Notes: a model not told the origin generated them from the sequence alone. 64,000 nucleotides of DNA from Haematobia irritans (GCF_050003625.1 NC_134398.1:104631253-104695252); one strand, 5' to 3'. Positions 33,949 to 45,019 are shown, counted from the first letter of the stretch. Program-made: numbers and translations.

Positions 33949-34016
33949 GGGCTCGAACACCTAACCCTTGAACAAAATTAGATTGTACCGAACGCTCAAC
34001 CTATTCGGCTATGCCA
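33949..34016 (-). other. tRNA-like module, core of palindrome (right, inward-facing)
   Basis: On the minus strand TGGCATAGCCGAATAGGTTG (box A-like; resembles a Ser/Leu-type D-arm) is followed by GTTCGAGCCC (box B-like). Inverted, diverged partner of 33636-33697. No complete acceptor stem is visible. Confidence 0.45.
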
Positions 34017-34802
34017 ATCATTTGAACTATGTGGCGAATAACTCAACTAAACGATATACCACTACAATTGCAAGTGTTAGTTCAAGCTCAAGTATGTGTG
34101 TTTGCGTTTCCACCCCAAAATCCATTTCTCAAAAATTGAAATAGTAACGGGATTAAGTTATTTGGTTCTCTTTGGTTTTTAAAGAGTTAAATGGGTATTT
34201 TCTATTTGCTCTCACGTTAAATGTTGTAGTATTGCCAATGTTCTTTTTAATATACACCATAATATTTATTAGATTTATCTAGTTAAATTACAATAGAAAT
34301 GCGGACATGATTTCAAGAAAAAAACTTATTATTAAATGAATTGCAATGAATTTGGTGCACGTAGGTCACTCGAAAATAAAGTGGTTGCAATTATATTTTT
34401 TGGTTTATAAAGTAAGAATGCCTACACTAAAAACAGTGAACGCACCATGGCATTAAAGTCAACTTAACTTTATTTTAGTTCATGAAAATTATTATGTTTT
34501 AGTTTAAATTTCCCCAATATGAGAAAATTATTTAAATTTAATAATTTTTGTGTGCATGTAGATGAACTACAAAAGAAGAACAAGTTACACAAATGAAAGA
34601 TTTCGTATTTTTCAGAAAAAAGTTTAAAATTTCCTAAAATTTGTAAATTTTGCTAAAAATGTACAATGAATTTCTGGAACATGTCGAAAATTATTTACTT
34701 ATTTTTGTCATATGTATGTTGAGGTCTACCCGTGTTTACTTAAAGACAAAACCTGGAATTACGTCATAGGAAAGTTTCGCTGCGCAGATTATCGTCGAGG
34801 GG

Positions 34803-34865
34803 GTGGCCTAACTCGTTGATGAGTGAGTTGAATTCAAGGTTTATTTAAGTATCCAGGTTCAAATC
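34803..34865 (+). other. tRNA-like box A/box B module, right arm (outward-facing)
   Basis: GTGGCCTAACTCG at 34803 and GGTTCAAATC at 34856. The box B matches the GGTTCRANTC consensus fully. Inverted partner of the module at 32416-32478. Confidence 0.45.
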
Positions 34866-35221
34866 ACGGTTCGCTTACTTTTAATAAAATTTTATTTGAA
34901 TTTATTTTTATTTTAAACACTAATAATAAAATTTAGAAAATGGTGTAAAGCATCTGCATACACCAACTTTGACTTTGAAATAATGTTACATTAATCCGGA
35001 AAAGAGTTTCGGAGTTTTTTTATACGTCCGTTGCCAAATGTCTTACACCACTACTTTAGTTGTAGTCAATATATTTAAGAAAGAACAAAATTGCTATATA
35101 GGCGGCACTGTTTTTGCAAAATTTTACTTTAAATTCAAAATAGTTTTTCTTTAAAGCCACTTTTTTGCAAACACAAAAAAATTTTTTTTTCTTACCCTAA
35201 TCTATTACAATTGATTCCAAA

Positions 35222-36290
35222 TTTGACCAGGCGTATTTGGGTATACCAAAATCAATTCTGGAACAAATTGACACCATTTCGGAAAGCAGCTTCCTAGTAC
35301 TATACAACAGTGGTTATTTGATGTCGGCAGGATAATTCGTTCCAAAGATATGGCCACTGCTCCCGGCCAGAATCTGCTATGAAATGGGCCACATTTGAAC
35401 AGGCGTATCTGGGTATACCGAAATCAATTCTGGGATAAAGTGACACCATGCCGGAAAGTAGCTTCCTAGGACTATACAACAGTGGTTATTTGATGTCGGC
35501 ACGATAATTCGTTCCAAAGATATGGCCACTGCTCCCGGCCAGAATCTGCTATGAAATGGGCCACATTTGAACAGGCGTATCTGGGTATACCGAAATCAAT
35601 TCTGCAATAAAGTGACACCATTCCGGAAAGTAGCTTCCTAGCACTGTACAACAGTGGTCATCTCGTGTCGGCAGGATATTTCATTCGAAAGATATGGCCA
35701 CTGCTCCCGGCCAGATTCTGCTATGAAATTGACCACTTTTGAAAAGGCGTATTTGGGTATACCGAAATCAATTCTGCAATAAAGTGACACCATTCCGGAA
35801 AGTAGCTTCCTAGCACTGTACAACAGTGGTCATCTCGTGTCGGCAGGATAATTCGTTCCAAAGATATGGCCACTGCTCCCGGCCAGAATCTGCTATGAAA
35901 TGGGCCACATTTGAACAGGCGTATCTGGGTATACCAAAATCAATTCTGGAATAAAGTTACACCATTCCGGAAAGTAGCTTCCTAGCACTGTACAAAATTG
36001 GTCATCTCGTGTCGGCAGGATAATTCGTTCCAAAGATATGGCCACTGCTCCCGGCCAGAATCTGCTATGAAATTGGCCACTTTTGAACAGGCGTATCTGG
36101 GTATACCGAAATCAATTCTGGAATAAAGTGACACCATTCCGGAAAGTAGGTTCCTAGGACTATACAACAGTGGTCATCCCTTGTCGGCAGGATAATTCGT
36201 TCCAAAGATATGGCCACTGCTCCCGGCCAGAATCTGCTATGAAATGGGCCACATTTGAACAGGCGTATCTGGGTATACCAAAATCAATTC
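35222..36290 (-). repeat. 172-bp tandem repeats, right arm (6 units)
   Basis: Inverse copies of the left-arm unit, counted from six occurrences of ATGGCCACTGCTCCCGGCC (35351, 35523, 35696, 35868, 36040, 36212), followed by a diverged unit near 36380. The array is two units shorter than its left-arm partner. Confidence 0.93.
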
Positions 36291-37739
36291 TGGAATAAAG
36301 TGACATCAATCCGTATAGGTGTTTCTTGGAGCTTTATAATGGTTTTTATGCCATGTCGGAAGGAGATCCCGTTCCATCGATATTAGCACTGCTCCTGGCC
36401 AAGCATCTGGTGCGAAATTTTTCTGCTTTGCTTCTATTCAGTTTTGTATTTTTTGGTCTGAAAAAGGGTCATATTGATGAGGAGCTGGAGCAATCCCAAA
36501 ATCAATTCTTGATTCGCTGTTTCTTTTGTTCGAAAAGGCGTCTTTAGGAGTATGGATTTGTGTGGGAGCTATGTCGGCAGGATGTACCCCACTCCTCCTG
36601 GACGCATTCCTCCCCTCCGAAAATTCATAGGTAAAATAACCAATATTGGAGGAACAATTTTGGAGTTCTGAAATATCGCTTCAACAAATGTTTACCCTCT
36701 GATTGAAGGGTGTTACAAGCACATTAATTTGTCATAAATTTTAGGTCAGAGGGTAGCTTCGTTCCTGAGATATGGCCACTGATCCCCTCCAGAAATTTAG
36801 GATAATAAATACAGAAATTAAAAGAGCGTATTTGGTGTCTTAAAAATCAAATCTTGATATATGCTATACCTTGTTCGATAGGTATTTCATAGGACTATAC
36901 ACTGCCGCATAAGTAGTCCTGGCAGGATATCCCGTTCCAGAGATATGATTCCCCTCCCATTGCCAAATGTCCCACCACATATCTCTTGCGGTGGTTAATG
37001 TATTTCCAAAATAAATAAACCGTTATGTAGGGTGTTCCCCTGGCATTGTTCCTGCGAAATTTTAATTTTAAATTCCCAGTAGTTTTTCCAAAAAATCAGT
37101 TTTTCGAAAAAATCCCAAAATGTTTTTACCCTAATCTATTACAATTGGTTTGTGTCTAGGGTTTTAAATACGTATTTATCTTCACACACATCATCTAGAA
37201 CCATTACATGACCATAAAGACCATGTACATTGTTTTCGTGACCATTTAATTTTTTAACTTGTTTGCAGCGAAAATAATTTTATAAAAACATTGAGCAGGT
37301 ACACACGATTTTCATCTTGAGCGTCAGTGATGTGTTGATTGTTTCTTGGAATGGACGGAGAATACGGAATTATTGTGTTTTGTGTTAATTTATTTATTCG
37401 GAAGTGGCACGTGGTTTTATGTGAACACAAAAAAGGAAAGTGTAATCGAAAAAAATGTATCTGATTTTTGTTCTGCATTTTGATATATGGTATCATTTAT
37501 TTCTATTTGCTGTTACATGATGTCTGCGTTGGTACATTTGATGGGCACGAAGTAAATATGGAATGATTACTTATTGTTGAAATTGAACCAAAATGGAGTG
37601 TGTAAAAATATGTGAAGTTTGCTTGCACGACATTATAAATACAAATAAACAATGAATTAATTTATAAATAAATAAAAACAAATAAATAAAGTTAATTTTG
37701 TGTTTTCTTTTCTCAAGTGGCGTCCTTTTTTCGACCAAG

Positions 37740-37925
37740 AAAAATTTTTTTCATAAAGATCAAAACATTTTAGGTTGTGACCATGTTCTTTTAACTGAAA
37801 GAAAAACATTTTTGACAAATACCATAACATTTTAGATCGTGACCATTGTCTTTTAATGGAAACAAAATTCTTTTTATCAATATAATAACATTTTAGATGA
37901 GGACAATTTTATTGTTCTTAGAACC
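37740..37925 (+). repeat. Three tandem copies of about 62 nt
   Basis: Repeats of AACATTTTAG(A/G)T...GTGACCAT...CTTTTAA start near 37767, 37828 and 37890. Each carries a GACCAT-type word, so the array adds to the motif cluster at the right end of the outer insert. Confidence 0.65.
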
Positions 37926-38045
37926 ATGTTCACTGAGCCAACATGGTTGCAGGTGAAAATGTTACATGGTCGCCGCAAAAATAGCTCCTATCATGTTATT
38001 TTGCTCTTCGAATATGATTGTGACAATCATGTTTCTTCTCTGCGT

Positions 38046-38405
38046 GCAGCTGCTTCACAACATTCCGGAGTGACCAAGAAGTTAGCCTTGACTTCACCAC
38101 AGAGGAAACCAATTATACCAAAACTTTGGGATTGGCCTGGTTACCCAAAGTTGACCAACTTAAAATAAAGGTCAACCTACCGGCAATCAAGTATATAACC
38201 AAAAGAACGGTCACTTCAGATCTTGCACGTATTATTATCGACCCTAACGGTTAGCTATCTCCTGTAGTCGTCAGGGAAAAAATATTTGTCCAAGCTGTAC
38301 CTTCAGAATTCGACTATCGATGGCGGAACTTTAGAGATAACATCAAGTCACTTGAAAGCTTTCCCGTTCACCGACATGTCTATAAGGGACATTGATGTGT
38401 ATTCT
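38046..38405 (+). pseudogene. pol: BEL-2 RT/connection fragment
   Basis: Resumes with QLLHNIPE, DFTTEE and TLGLAWLPKVDQ in shifting frames, then KVNLPAIKYITKRTVTSDLA, DPNG and LSPVVVREKIFVQ. It aligns block by block with BEL-3 at 61640-61870. Stops near 38168 and 38252. Confidence 0.85.
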
Positions 38406-38739
38406 TGTATGGGGGTCCTCTTTATTGACAAGTCCGATCGCTTTGCCGGTATCATAATGAATAACAATCCTAATCATAATTTTAAGGTAACATGTATACA
38501 TTAGTATTGGTGTACTAAATAGATACATACAAATAAATACATCAACACAGGGATGTTACAAATGGAATGTATCTACGTTTGAAATACATCAACACATCAT
38601 TTCCTCATTTCTTTAAATTAGTGCCGTACATGCATACAAATCGAAATAATAATATTATTATTTACATTATGAATAGAGAAATAATTTTAAAAAATTGTTT
38701 GGATTAAACTCAAAAGAAATAAATATGCTAATAACAATT

Positions 38740-40049
38740 CATTTCCCGTTTGCTAAATCCTTATGATTAGCCTTTGGTTTTTTTCTTAATCTTTCTTTAA
38801 TTGGAAATTGATCTTCAGGCGCAACTGCATCATAAAACTCTTCTTCTTATTCAACCTTCACATCTTCACTCTCAACATTCTCATTATCCGTTAAAAAAAG
38901 AGTCTTTTTGATATTTCTTTAATTAGTTACGATGCGCAACCCTTCTTCGATTTCACACTTGTATTAAATAACGAGTATTTGAAATTAGCTTTTTTATGAT
39001 GCCTCTGACCCATTTTTCGTCGCTATTATACAAAATTTCTTCACCCAACTTTAAATATATTTTTTTTTTTGTTTTATTTAGAACTTTCCAAAAAGTTGTT
39101 CCTTTCCTTAAACTTCTCAACTTTGAAATTTGTTGGTATGTTCGTGTTTGTATTTGAAACCAAATTACGTTGTGTGAAAAACAACGGTGTTATTGGGTTA
39201 TATGCTAATACTAGCTCGCTTGGGCAAATACCAGTGATTGTTGTTGGTGTATTGTGGTATTTAAACAAAAAAGTGAACATCATATTTTGCATTGACAACT
39301 TTTTTGCTTGTACAATCAAGCGACTTCGAGCTACGCTCGTTCTGCCAACCCATTACTTTGAGGATGATGCGCAGGACTAAACATTTGGTTAATACCATTA
39401 CATTTTAAAAACAATTCCAATTCCCCACTACGGAATTGCGGTACATTATCGCTAACCAAAGTGTTGCAAAATCCGAAATTGGAAAATACTAATTTAAGTT
39501 TTTCAATCACAAGAAAAGTCGTCTTATTCAATATGCGGACATCTATCCACTTAGAAAAATCATCAACCTGAATTAAAAAATCTGTGTCTTGGTACTGAAA
39601 TAAATCGATATACACGTTCAAACAGGTAGCAGGACAAGTAAAATTTTGACAATCTTTTGTTCTATTTTGTATTTTTTTGGCAAACCAAACAACTGGAAAC
39701 AAAATTTTCTATATTTGCATTGATAGCGGGCCACCAAACACAACCCCTTGCCAACGACTTCATCCGTACCACACCAATATGAGTGTCATATAGCAATGTT
39801 AAAAATTTTGACGTAAAATGAAAGGTATTACCAACCGATCTGCATAAAAAGACAATTATCCTTTACCTCAAGGGAAAGTTTTACATTTTTGTATGGATTT
39901 AATTCCTTTTTAAATTTTTGAGACCGCGGACACGAGTCATTTTCAACAAACTTCATAATTTGGCTAATGCTATGATCCTTTTTTCAAAATTCTTTTATCT
40001 CAGCCAGAGAAATTGGAATTGAATCCAAATCAAAATTGAAAAAAATATA
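38740..40049 (-). pseudogene. Gypsy-B integrase remains
   Basis: The segment 39702-39331 holds the core blocks IQVDDFSKWIDVRILNKT, LVSDNVPQFRSGELE and HHPQSNGLAERA, which include two of the catalytic acidic positions (the second Asp in SDN). C-terminal basic sequence (KERLRKKPKANH) lies near 38770. Several stops and frameshifts. Confidence 0.78.
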
Positions 40050-41685
40050 CAGTGCTGTTCAAAACATTTGCAACTAGGCCTACCATGAACCTAATCTAGG
40101 TATATCTCCCATAATAATAACTTTATTCTTTCGCTTCCACTTAAAAAATAATCTTTATGGAGTGTTATTTCCAAATTCTAATTGGGAAAATCAATGGGCT
40201 GTTATTAAAAATTGATATTTCACGAAAGGTAAAGAATCGTATGATTCGACCTGTTCAAAACATTTGCAACTACCTATCACCCTGTAATATTTTCTTCTTT
40301 AAGGGCATTATTTTTTGTATTTTTTACCTGGAATAGTTATAAGGACTTATAAGCAGATGGATTAAATGTACAAAAATGACATTGTAGGAGTATCGTTAAG
40401 TTCATTGCTTAATTTGGCCATAAACTGATCGCCATAGGCCTTAATGCCCTATTTTTTGAATAATTCGATAAAAGTACCGGCAATAAGCGCAATCAACATA
40501 ATAAAAAGCAAAATATCGATAATTTTAAAGTTTAGGTATCACAAAAATGAATTTCGGAAGATTACAATATGCAAAAACCAACTGCGTCTCGTGTTATAAA
40601 CAATGGATGCACCAAAACTGTACACTGGTTTAGAAGAAAGCCTAAGATTACGCCAAAAGAAGATCTTAGTTTCAAACGAACTATGCAACAATTTAACCAA
40701 ATATCATCTAAAGAAGTCAAAAATTAAATTCAACTGGGTATATCTCCCATAACGGTAACGAGGTAGAACATTATAAGTCGGAGTGCCATTATACGCGCGC
40801 CTTCAATTTTCACAAAAATACCTTAAATGGCCTCAGGAGCAGTGGATATGTGCTATATTTTCCTACGACTCAAAATTTAACATGCATGGATCGGATGGTA
40901 GAAATTTAGTACGAATGCTGCCAGGAAAGCCTTAATCCAAGAAATGCAAAAAGTTACGTCAATCATGGTGGGACCAATATTATGGTCTGGGGGTATTTTT
41001 CTGGATAAGTTATTGGCCCGATTTATAGAGTCGAGGGTATTTTGCTGTCGGAAGTCTACAAAAACATTTTGTCCCATGTGATATTGCCGTAAGCATTCCG
41101 GGAAATGCCGTCCGCATGGATTACTCAGCGCGATCATGACCTCTAGTACACGTGTAACGTGGTAAAACAATGGATTTCCGATGAAAAATTACGGTTGCTT
41201 GACTAGCTTGTTCAGTCGCCTGAAGTAAAAGTCATAAAAGAACCTTTGGAAAGAAAAAAAACGAAAAATTGGTACGACATTTGCAAAAGGCTTACGAAAT
41301 CTATTTGAACCTGAACCATAGATTTTCATTGACCATTTAATCCTAACCAATGACAAAAAGTTGCGCAGAAGTAATCAAACGACATGGCTTTAGTATCAAC
41401 TATTAACATCTATCGTTAAAAGTTACAAAAACATTAATTATTTTTAAAAATATGTGACACTTAGTATTAGTTGCAAACGTTTTAAACAGGCGAAAATTCT
41501 AATTAAAAAAATATAAATTATCAAAAAATCTTGATCGTTTATTCCGTTTTTTCCTCGAATCTTTAAAATTGACATAGTAAGCAACAACATTGCATTAAAA
41601 TTTTGGTTTTAATATTTTTATTTTCATTATAATTACGGTTTATTTTTAACTGTGAATGTGGTTGCAAATGTTTTGAACAGCACTG
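40050..41685 (+). mobile_element. Tc1-like element with long IR/DR ends (1,636 bp)
   Basis: Ends CAGTGCTGTTCAAAACATTT and its inverse, flanked by TA (40048-40049 and 41686-41687). The terminal word CTGTTCAAAACATTTGCAAC is repeated about 200 nt inside at 40250, with an inverted counterpart near 41475 (TTGCAAACGTTTTAAACAGG). This gives the inverted-repeat/direct-repeat layout of several Tc1 families. Confidence 0.9.
40570..41400 (+). pseudogene. Tc1-like transposase, badly decayed
   Basis: Short in-sense blocks only: RKPKITPKEDLSFKR (DNA-binding/linker), a VMVWGG-like region read as GGTMLWSGG-type sequence near 40970, SEVILP near 41080, and KQWISDEKLRLLD...QSPE near 41165-41225, ahead of the expected final catalytic residue. 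Many stops and frameshifts. Catalytic type cannot be read with confidence. Confidence 0.65.
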
Positions 41686-41687
41686 TA

Positions 41688-42410
41688 TATAAGTTGTTTA
41701 AGCTTGTGCTCCCTTCTAAGGGTAACCTCGATAAGACATCAGCATTTTGTTGTCTCGAGTCAGGTCGATATTTTATTACACAATTGTAATTTAAAAGAAA
41801 AAGAAGCCATCTATGGAAACGAACAGATACGATATTTGCCAAAGCTTTTTGGTCTCCCAAAAGTTTTTCTAAAGGCTGATGATCAGTATACACTGTAAAT
41901 TTATACCCATAAACGTATTTATGACATTTTCTAACAGCAAAAACTACGGCTAAAGCCTCTTTATGAATATGGGGATAATTTTTCTCTGATTTCGTTAATG
42001 TGTGTCAACCAGGGACGTTCCTTTCCATCCACCACAACACTGAGAATAGCCCCTAACCTGTAGGGTGATGCATCAGAAGCAATAACAATTTGTTTTGTTG
42101 GGTCAAAATGTGTTAACAGATTGTTGTCAATAAGAAGTTTCTTACAATCAAAAAATGCCTTTGGTTTGATTACTTCCACCAATTCTTTATATGATTTATT
42201 TGTGGGTTTATCTGGTAGCAAAAGGCTTTTAACTCTTTTATAAGTTTCTGGACCCACCAGTGTAAGAAACAGTGTCATTTTATTTTTTCTTCAATAGCAT
42301 TAATGGAAAACAGCTGTCAAATTCTTTCGAGGTATTCCTCGAAATCATCCCCTGACGAAAATTGTTCTATTGAGCCGATTAACACCATTTCCACAAAATA
42401 CCTATTTTAG
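41688..42410 (-). pseudogene. Gypsy-B gag start fused to RT end/RNase H by deletion
   Basis: The minus-strand frame starts with a Gag N-terminus (FSSGDDFEEYLERI, FLTLVGPETYKRVKSLLLPD) and passes, after about 40 codons of the 42278-41961 ORF, straight into the RT end and RNase H (FDCKKLLIDNNLLTHFDP, VIASDASPYRLGAIL). A further block (YTDHQPLEKLLG, VIKYRPDSRQQNADVLSRLP) follows to 41688 after a frame break. The junction marks a deletion of roughly 2 kb or more of gag/pol that stayed in frame by chance. Confidence 0.78.
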
Positions 42411-42679
42411 TTTTTCCCACTTAATTCATTGTTCAACAAGATGATTTTCTTTTTATATACACAAAACGTTACGGTTTCTTCTTTGTTTTTGTTTTATTTA
42501 TTTTCCTCGTCGCCAAATTGATATGGGGTTTCTCTTTATTGACAAGTTTGATCGCTTTGCCGGTATCACAATGAATAACAATCATAATATTAAGCTAACG
42601 TATATACATTAGGATTGGTGTACTAAATATTTAGATACATACAAATAAATACATCAACAGGGATGTTACGAAATCTTAA

Positions 42680-44020
42680 GGAATGTATTTACGTTTCACA
42701 TCTTCTGCGATTCATCAGAAAAGGCATACTGCGCGGCAGTATACATTAGAACAATCTTACCAAATAAGATTATACTTGTAAACCGCCTTTGTGCGAAATC
42801 TCGAGTAACGCCCCTTAAACAACAAACGCTTCCAATGCTAGAATTGTGTGCTGCACAGCTGGGAGCTAACTTAGCGGTTAAAGTTATGCACGATTTAGAC
42901 ATGATGACAGTACCAATATTTTATTGGACTGATTCTGCAATAGTGTTGAATTGGACAACTCAAGATCATCCTCATTTCACACATTTGTTGCTGAACGTAT
43001 AGCTTCAATTCAAGATGGAGACACGTTAGTTCCAAGGATAACCTATCAGACATCATATCTAGGGGATTAGACCCACATGAGCTATCACAAACAACTCAAT
43101 GGATGCACGGTCAATTCTTTCTTCATGGAATGTATTTACGTTTCACATCTTCTGCGATTCATCAGAAAAGGCATACTGCGCGGCAGTATACATTAGAACA
43201 ATCTTACCAAATAAGATTATACTTGTAAACCGCCTTTGTGCGAAATCTCGAGTAACGCCCCTTAAACAACAAACGCTTCCAATGCTAGAATTGTGTGCTG
43301 CACAGCTGGGAGCTAACTTAGCGGTTAAAGTTATGCACGATTTAGACATGATGACAGTACCAATATTTTATTGGACTGATTCTGCAATAGTGTTGAATTG
43401 GACAACTCAAGATCATCCTCATTTCACACATTTGTTGCTGAACGTATAGCTTCAATTCAAGATGGAGACACGTTAGTTCCAAGGATAACCTATCAGACAT
43501 CATATCTAGGGGATTAGACCCACATGAGCTATCACAAACAACTCAATGGATGCACGGTCAATTCTTTCTTCATGGAATGTATTTACGTTTCACATCTTCT
43601 GCGATTCATCAGAAAAGGCATACTGCGCGGCAGTATACATTAGAACAATCTTACCAAATAAGATTATACTTGTAAACCGCCTTTGTGCGAAATCTCGAGT
43701 AACGCCCCTTAAACAACAAACGCTTCCAATGCTAGAATTGTGTGCTGCACAGCTGGGAGCTAACTTAGCGGTTAAAGTTATGCACGATTTAGACATGATG
43801 ACAGTACCAATATTTTATTGGACTGATTCTGCAATAGTGTTGAATTGGACAACTCAAGATCATCCTCATTTCACACATTTGTTGCTGAACGTATAGCTTC
43901 AATTCAAGATGGAGACACGTTAGTTCCAAGGATAACCTATCAGACATCATATCTAGGGGATTAGACCCACATGAGCTATCACAAACAACTCAATGGATGC
44001 ACGGTCAATTCTTTCTTCAT
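42680..44020 (+). repeat. Tandem triplication, 447-bp period, in BEL-2 RNase H
   Basis: Units start GGAATGTATTTACG at 42680, 43127 and 43574 and look identical. Each unit begins with about 14 nt of the Gypsy-B LTR end, so the amplification followed the Gypsy-B insertion. The junction TTCAT/GGAATG resembles the unbroken exit TTCAT/GGAGAC, suggesting microhomology at GGA. Confidence 0.95.
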
Positions 44021-44358
44021 GGAGACGAGAAACATCGGCCTCCTGCGTTTCTTCCATCTCCTGATTCGGCCATCACTGAAAGAAAGCAGAACCTACACAA
44101 CCTAATGTTGGCCGTTGATGCAGAAAACTTCTTGTACATAATAAACCACAGGAATTCCCTTAAGGCACTCCAAAGAATTGTTGCTTATATTGTAAGATTT
44201 ATCAAAAATTTCAAAACCGGTAAAGAAGAACGACAAAACAGACCAACCCTTACTCCTTTTGCGCTTCACAATTCCCTTATCGTCATAGTCATCACACAGC
44301 ATTCTAACTTCAAAGAAGACATTCAACAATTGGAGAAGTATAGAAAACTTAAAGGTTC
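42693..44358 (+). pseudogene. pol: BEL-2 RNase H (in three copies) and following linker
   Basis: Each unit encodes FHIFCDSSEKAYCAAVYI, LPMLELCAAQLGANLA and FYWTDSAIVLNW, the catalytic blocks of BEL RNase H, and ends in DIISRGLDPHEL-type sequence after a frameshift. After the third unit 43997-44358 continues with MHGQFFLHGDE, YIINHRNSLKALQRIVAYI and QQLEKYRKLKGSSP, which leads into integrase at 49417. Confidence 0.9.
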
Positions 44359-45019
44359 AAGCCCAAAAGTAAACCCAAACCCAAGTAAACATTGTTACAT
44401 TGTTGGACGTGTTTTCAAGTTGCTCCAATTAAAATTAAAATTTCATTATGAATATCTTGCTTAACTTGTGCTAAAACCGGTGCTTAACGTGATCTAAAGC
44501 TTTTGCATTCTGTTCGACATATTTCGTTTGAGCTGTTTTGTGTTGAAAGCTGTATTTTTTATAAAGTTTTATAAAACTGCAAACCATCGAAAGCAATACA
44601 AATATTTCAGTTTTTGTTGGTGTTTCGTGGCTTCTGTAAACAAAGAGAAAAGGCGCTTTGACCTGTGAGTACACAAATTAGAAACGTCAGCTTACTCCTC
44701 ACTCAATAGTGTTGGCCAGCGAAACGTCATTCCACTGTTCTCCTTCTGTTTTGATTGATAAAAGCTCACTTCAAAAGTTTTTCTGTGATTGTTGATCAGG
44801 CTAAATACTAATCACTGGTTGTTGAAATAGCTAAGTACTGAATTTGCTAATCTAAACTCAACTCTGATTTTGTATATGCCTAGAAGTATACTTTGGATTT
44901 TACGTATTAAATTTCACATTTGATTTCAAGTCTGAATCATATATTTATTCATTGCGAAATTGTTGGAAATATATTTGCAACCACATTCTTGTCTTTGACA
45001 TATTAAGAAAAATTGAAAA

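Larger units (their letters stand above)
29747..37191. mobile_element. Giant palindromic (foldback-like) element, 7,445 bp
   Basis: Starts ATGTGTGTGAAGATAAATAC, ends with its exact inverse, and is flanked by the direct 8-bp duplication CATCTAGA (29739-29746 and 37192-37199). The left outer arm (29747 to about 32576) and right outer arm (about 34708-37191) are near-identical inverted copies; their 346-nt length difference equals two 172-bp repeat units. A more diverged inverted repeat (about 33400-33700 / 33945-34275) lies at the core. The element contains tRNA-like box A/B pairs and no recognisable transposase. TSD length and architecture recall Foldback/Galileo-like elements, but no family match was made. 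Confidence 0.9.
29615..38045. mobile_element. Outer non-autonomous insert with GACCATGT clusters
   Basis: BEL-2 sense stops near 29614 and resumes near 38046 (QLLHNIPE). Leaving out the palindrome, about 125 nt on the left and 850 nt on the right remain. Both ends carry several copies of ACATGGTC/GACCATGT and variants (29672, 29703, 37203, 37214, 37239, 37779, 37841, 37922, 37964), plus a three-copy tandem repeat of about 62 nt at 37740-37925. This looks like a small transposon with subterminal transposase-binding repeats. Exact termini and TSD are unresolved. Confidence 0.5.
38406..42692 (-). mobile_element. Degenerate Ty3/Gypsy element (Mag-like), Gypsy-B
   Basis: LTR-like direct repeats at 38406-38594 and 42519-42692 share TTTATTGACAAG, GATCGCTTTGCCGGTATCA and ACATACAAATAAATACATCA. 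Just inside the right LTR the minus strand reads TTGGCGACGAGG, a common Gypsy primer site. Coding remains run on the minus strand. Most of gag, the protease and most of RT are deleted, and a Tc1 sits in the middle. Confidence 0.82.

Noticed and set aside
33636..34016. True tRNA genes in the palindrome core
   Set aside because: Box A/B-like motifs are present, but no full acceptor and anticodon stems can be drawn, so I list only tRNA-like modules.
29747..37191. Palindrome as a long-read inverted-duplication artefact
   Set aside because: Considered seriously, but the exact 8-bp target duplication, diverged core and unequal repeat counts of the arms argue for a real element.
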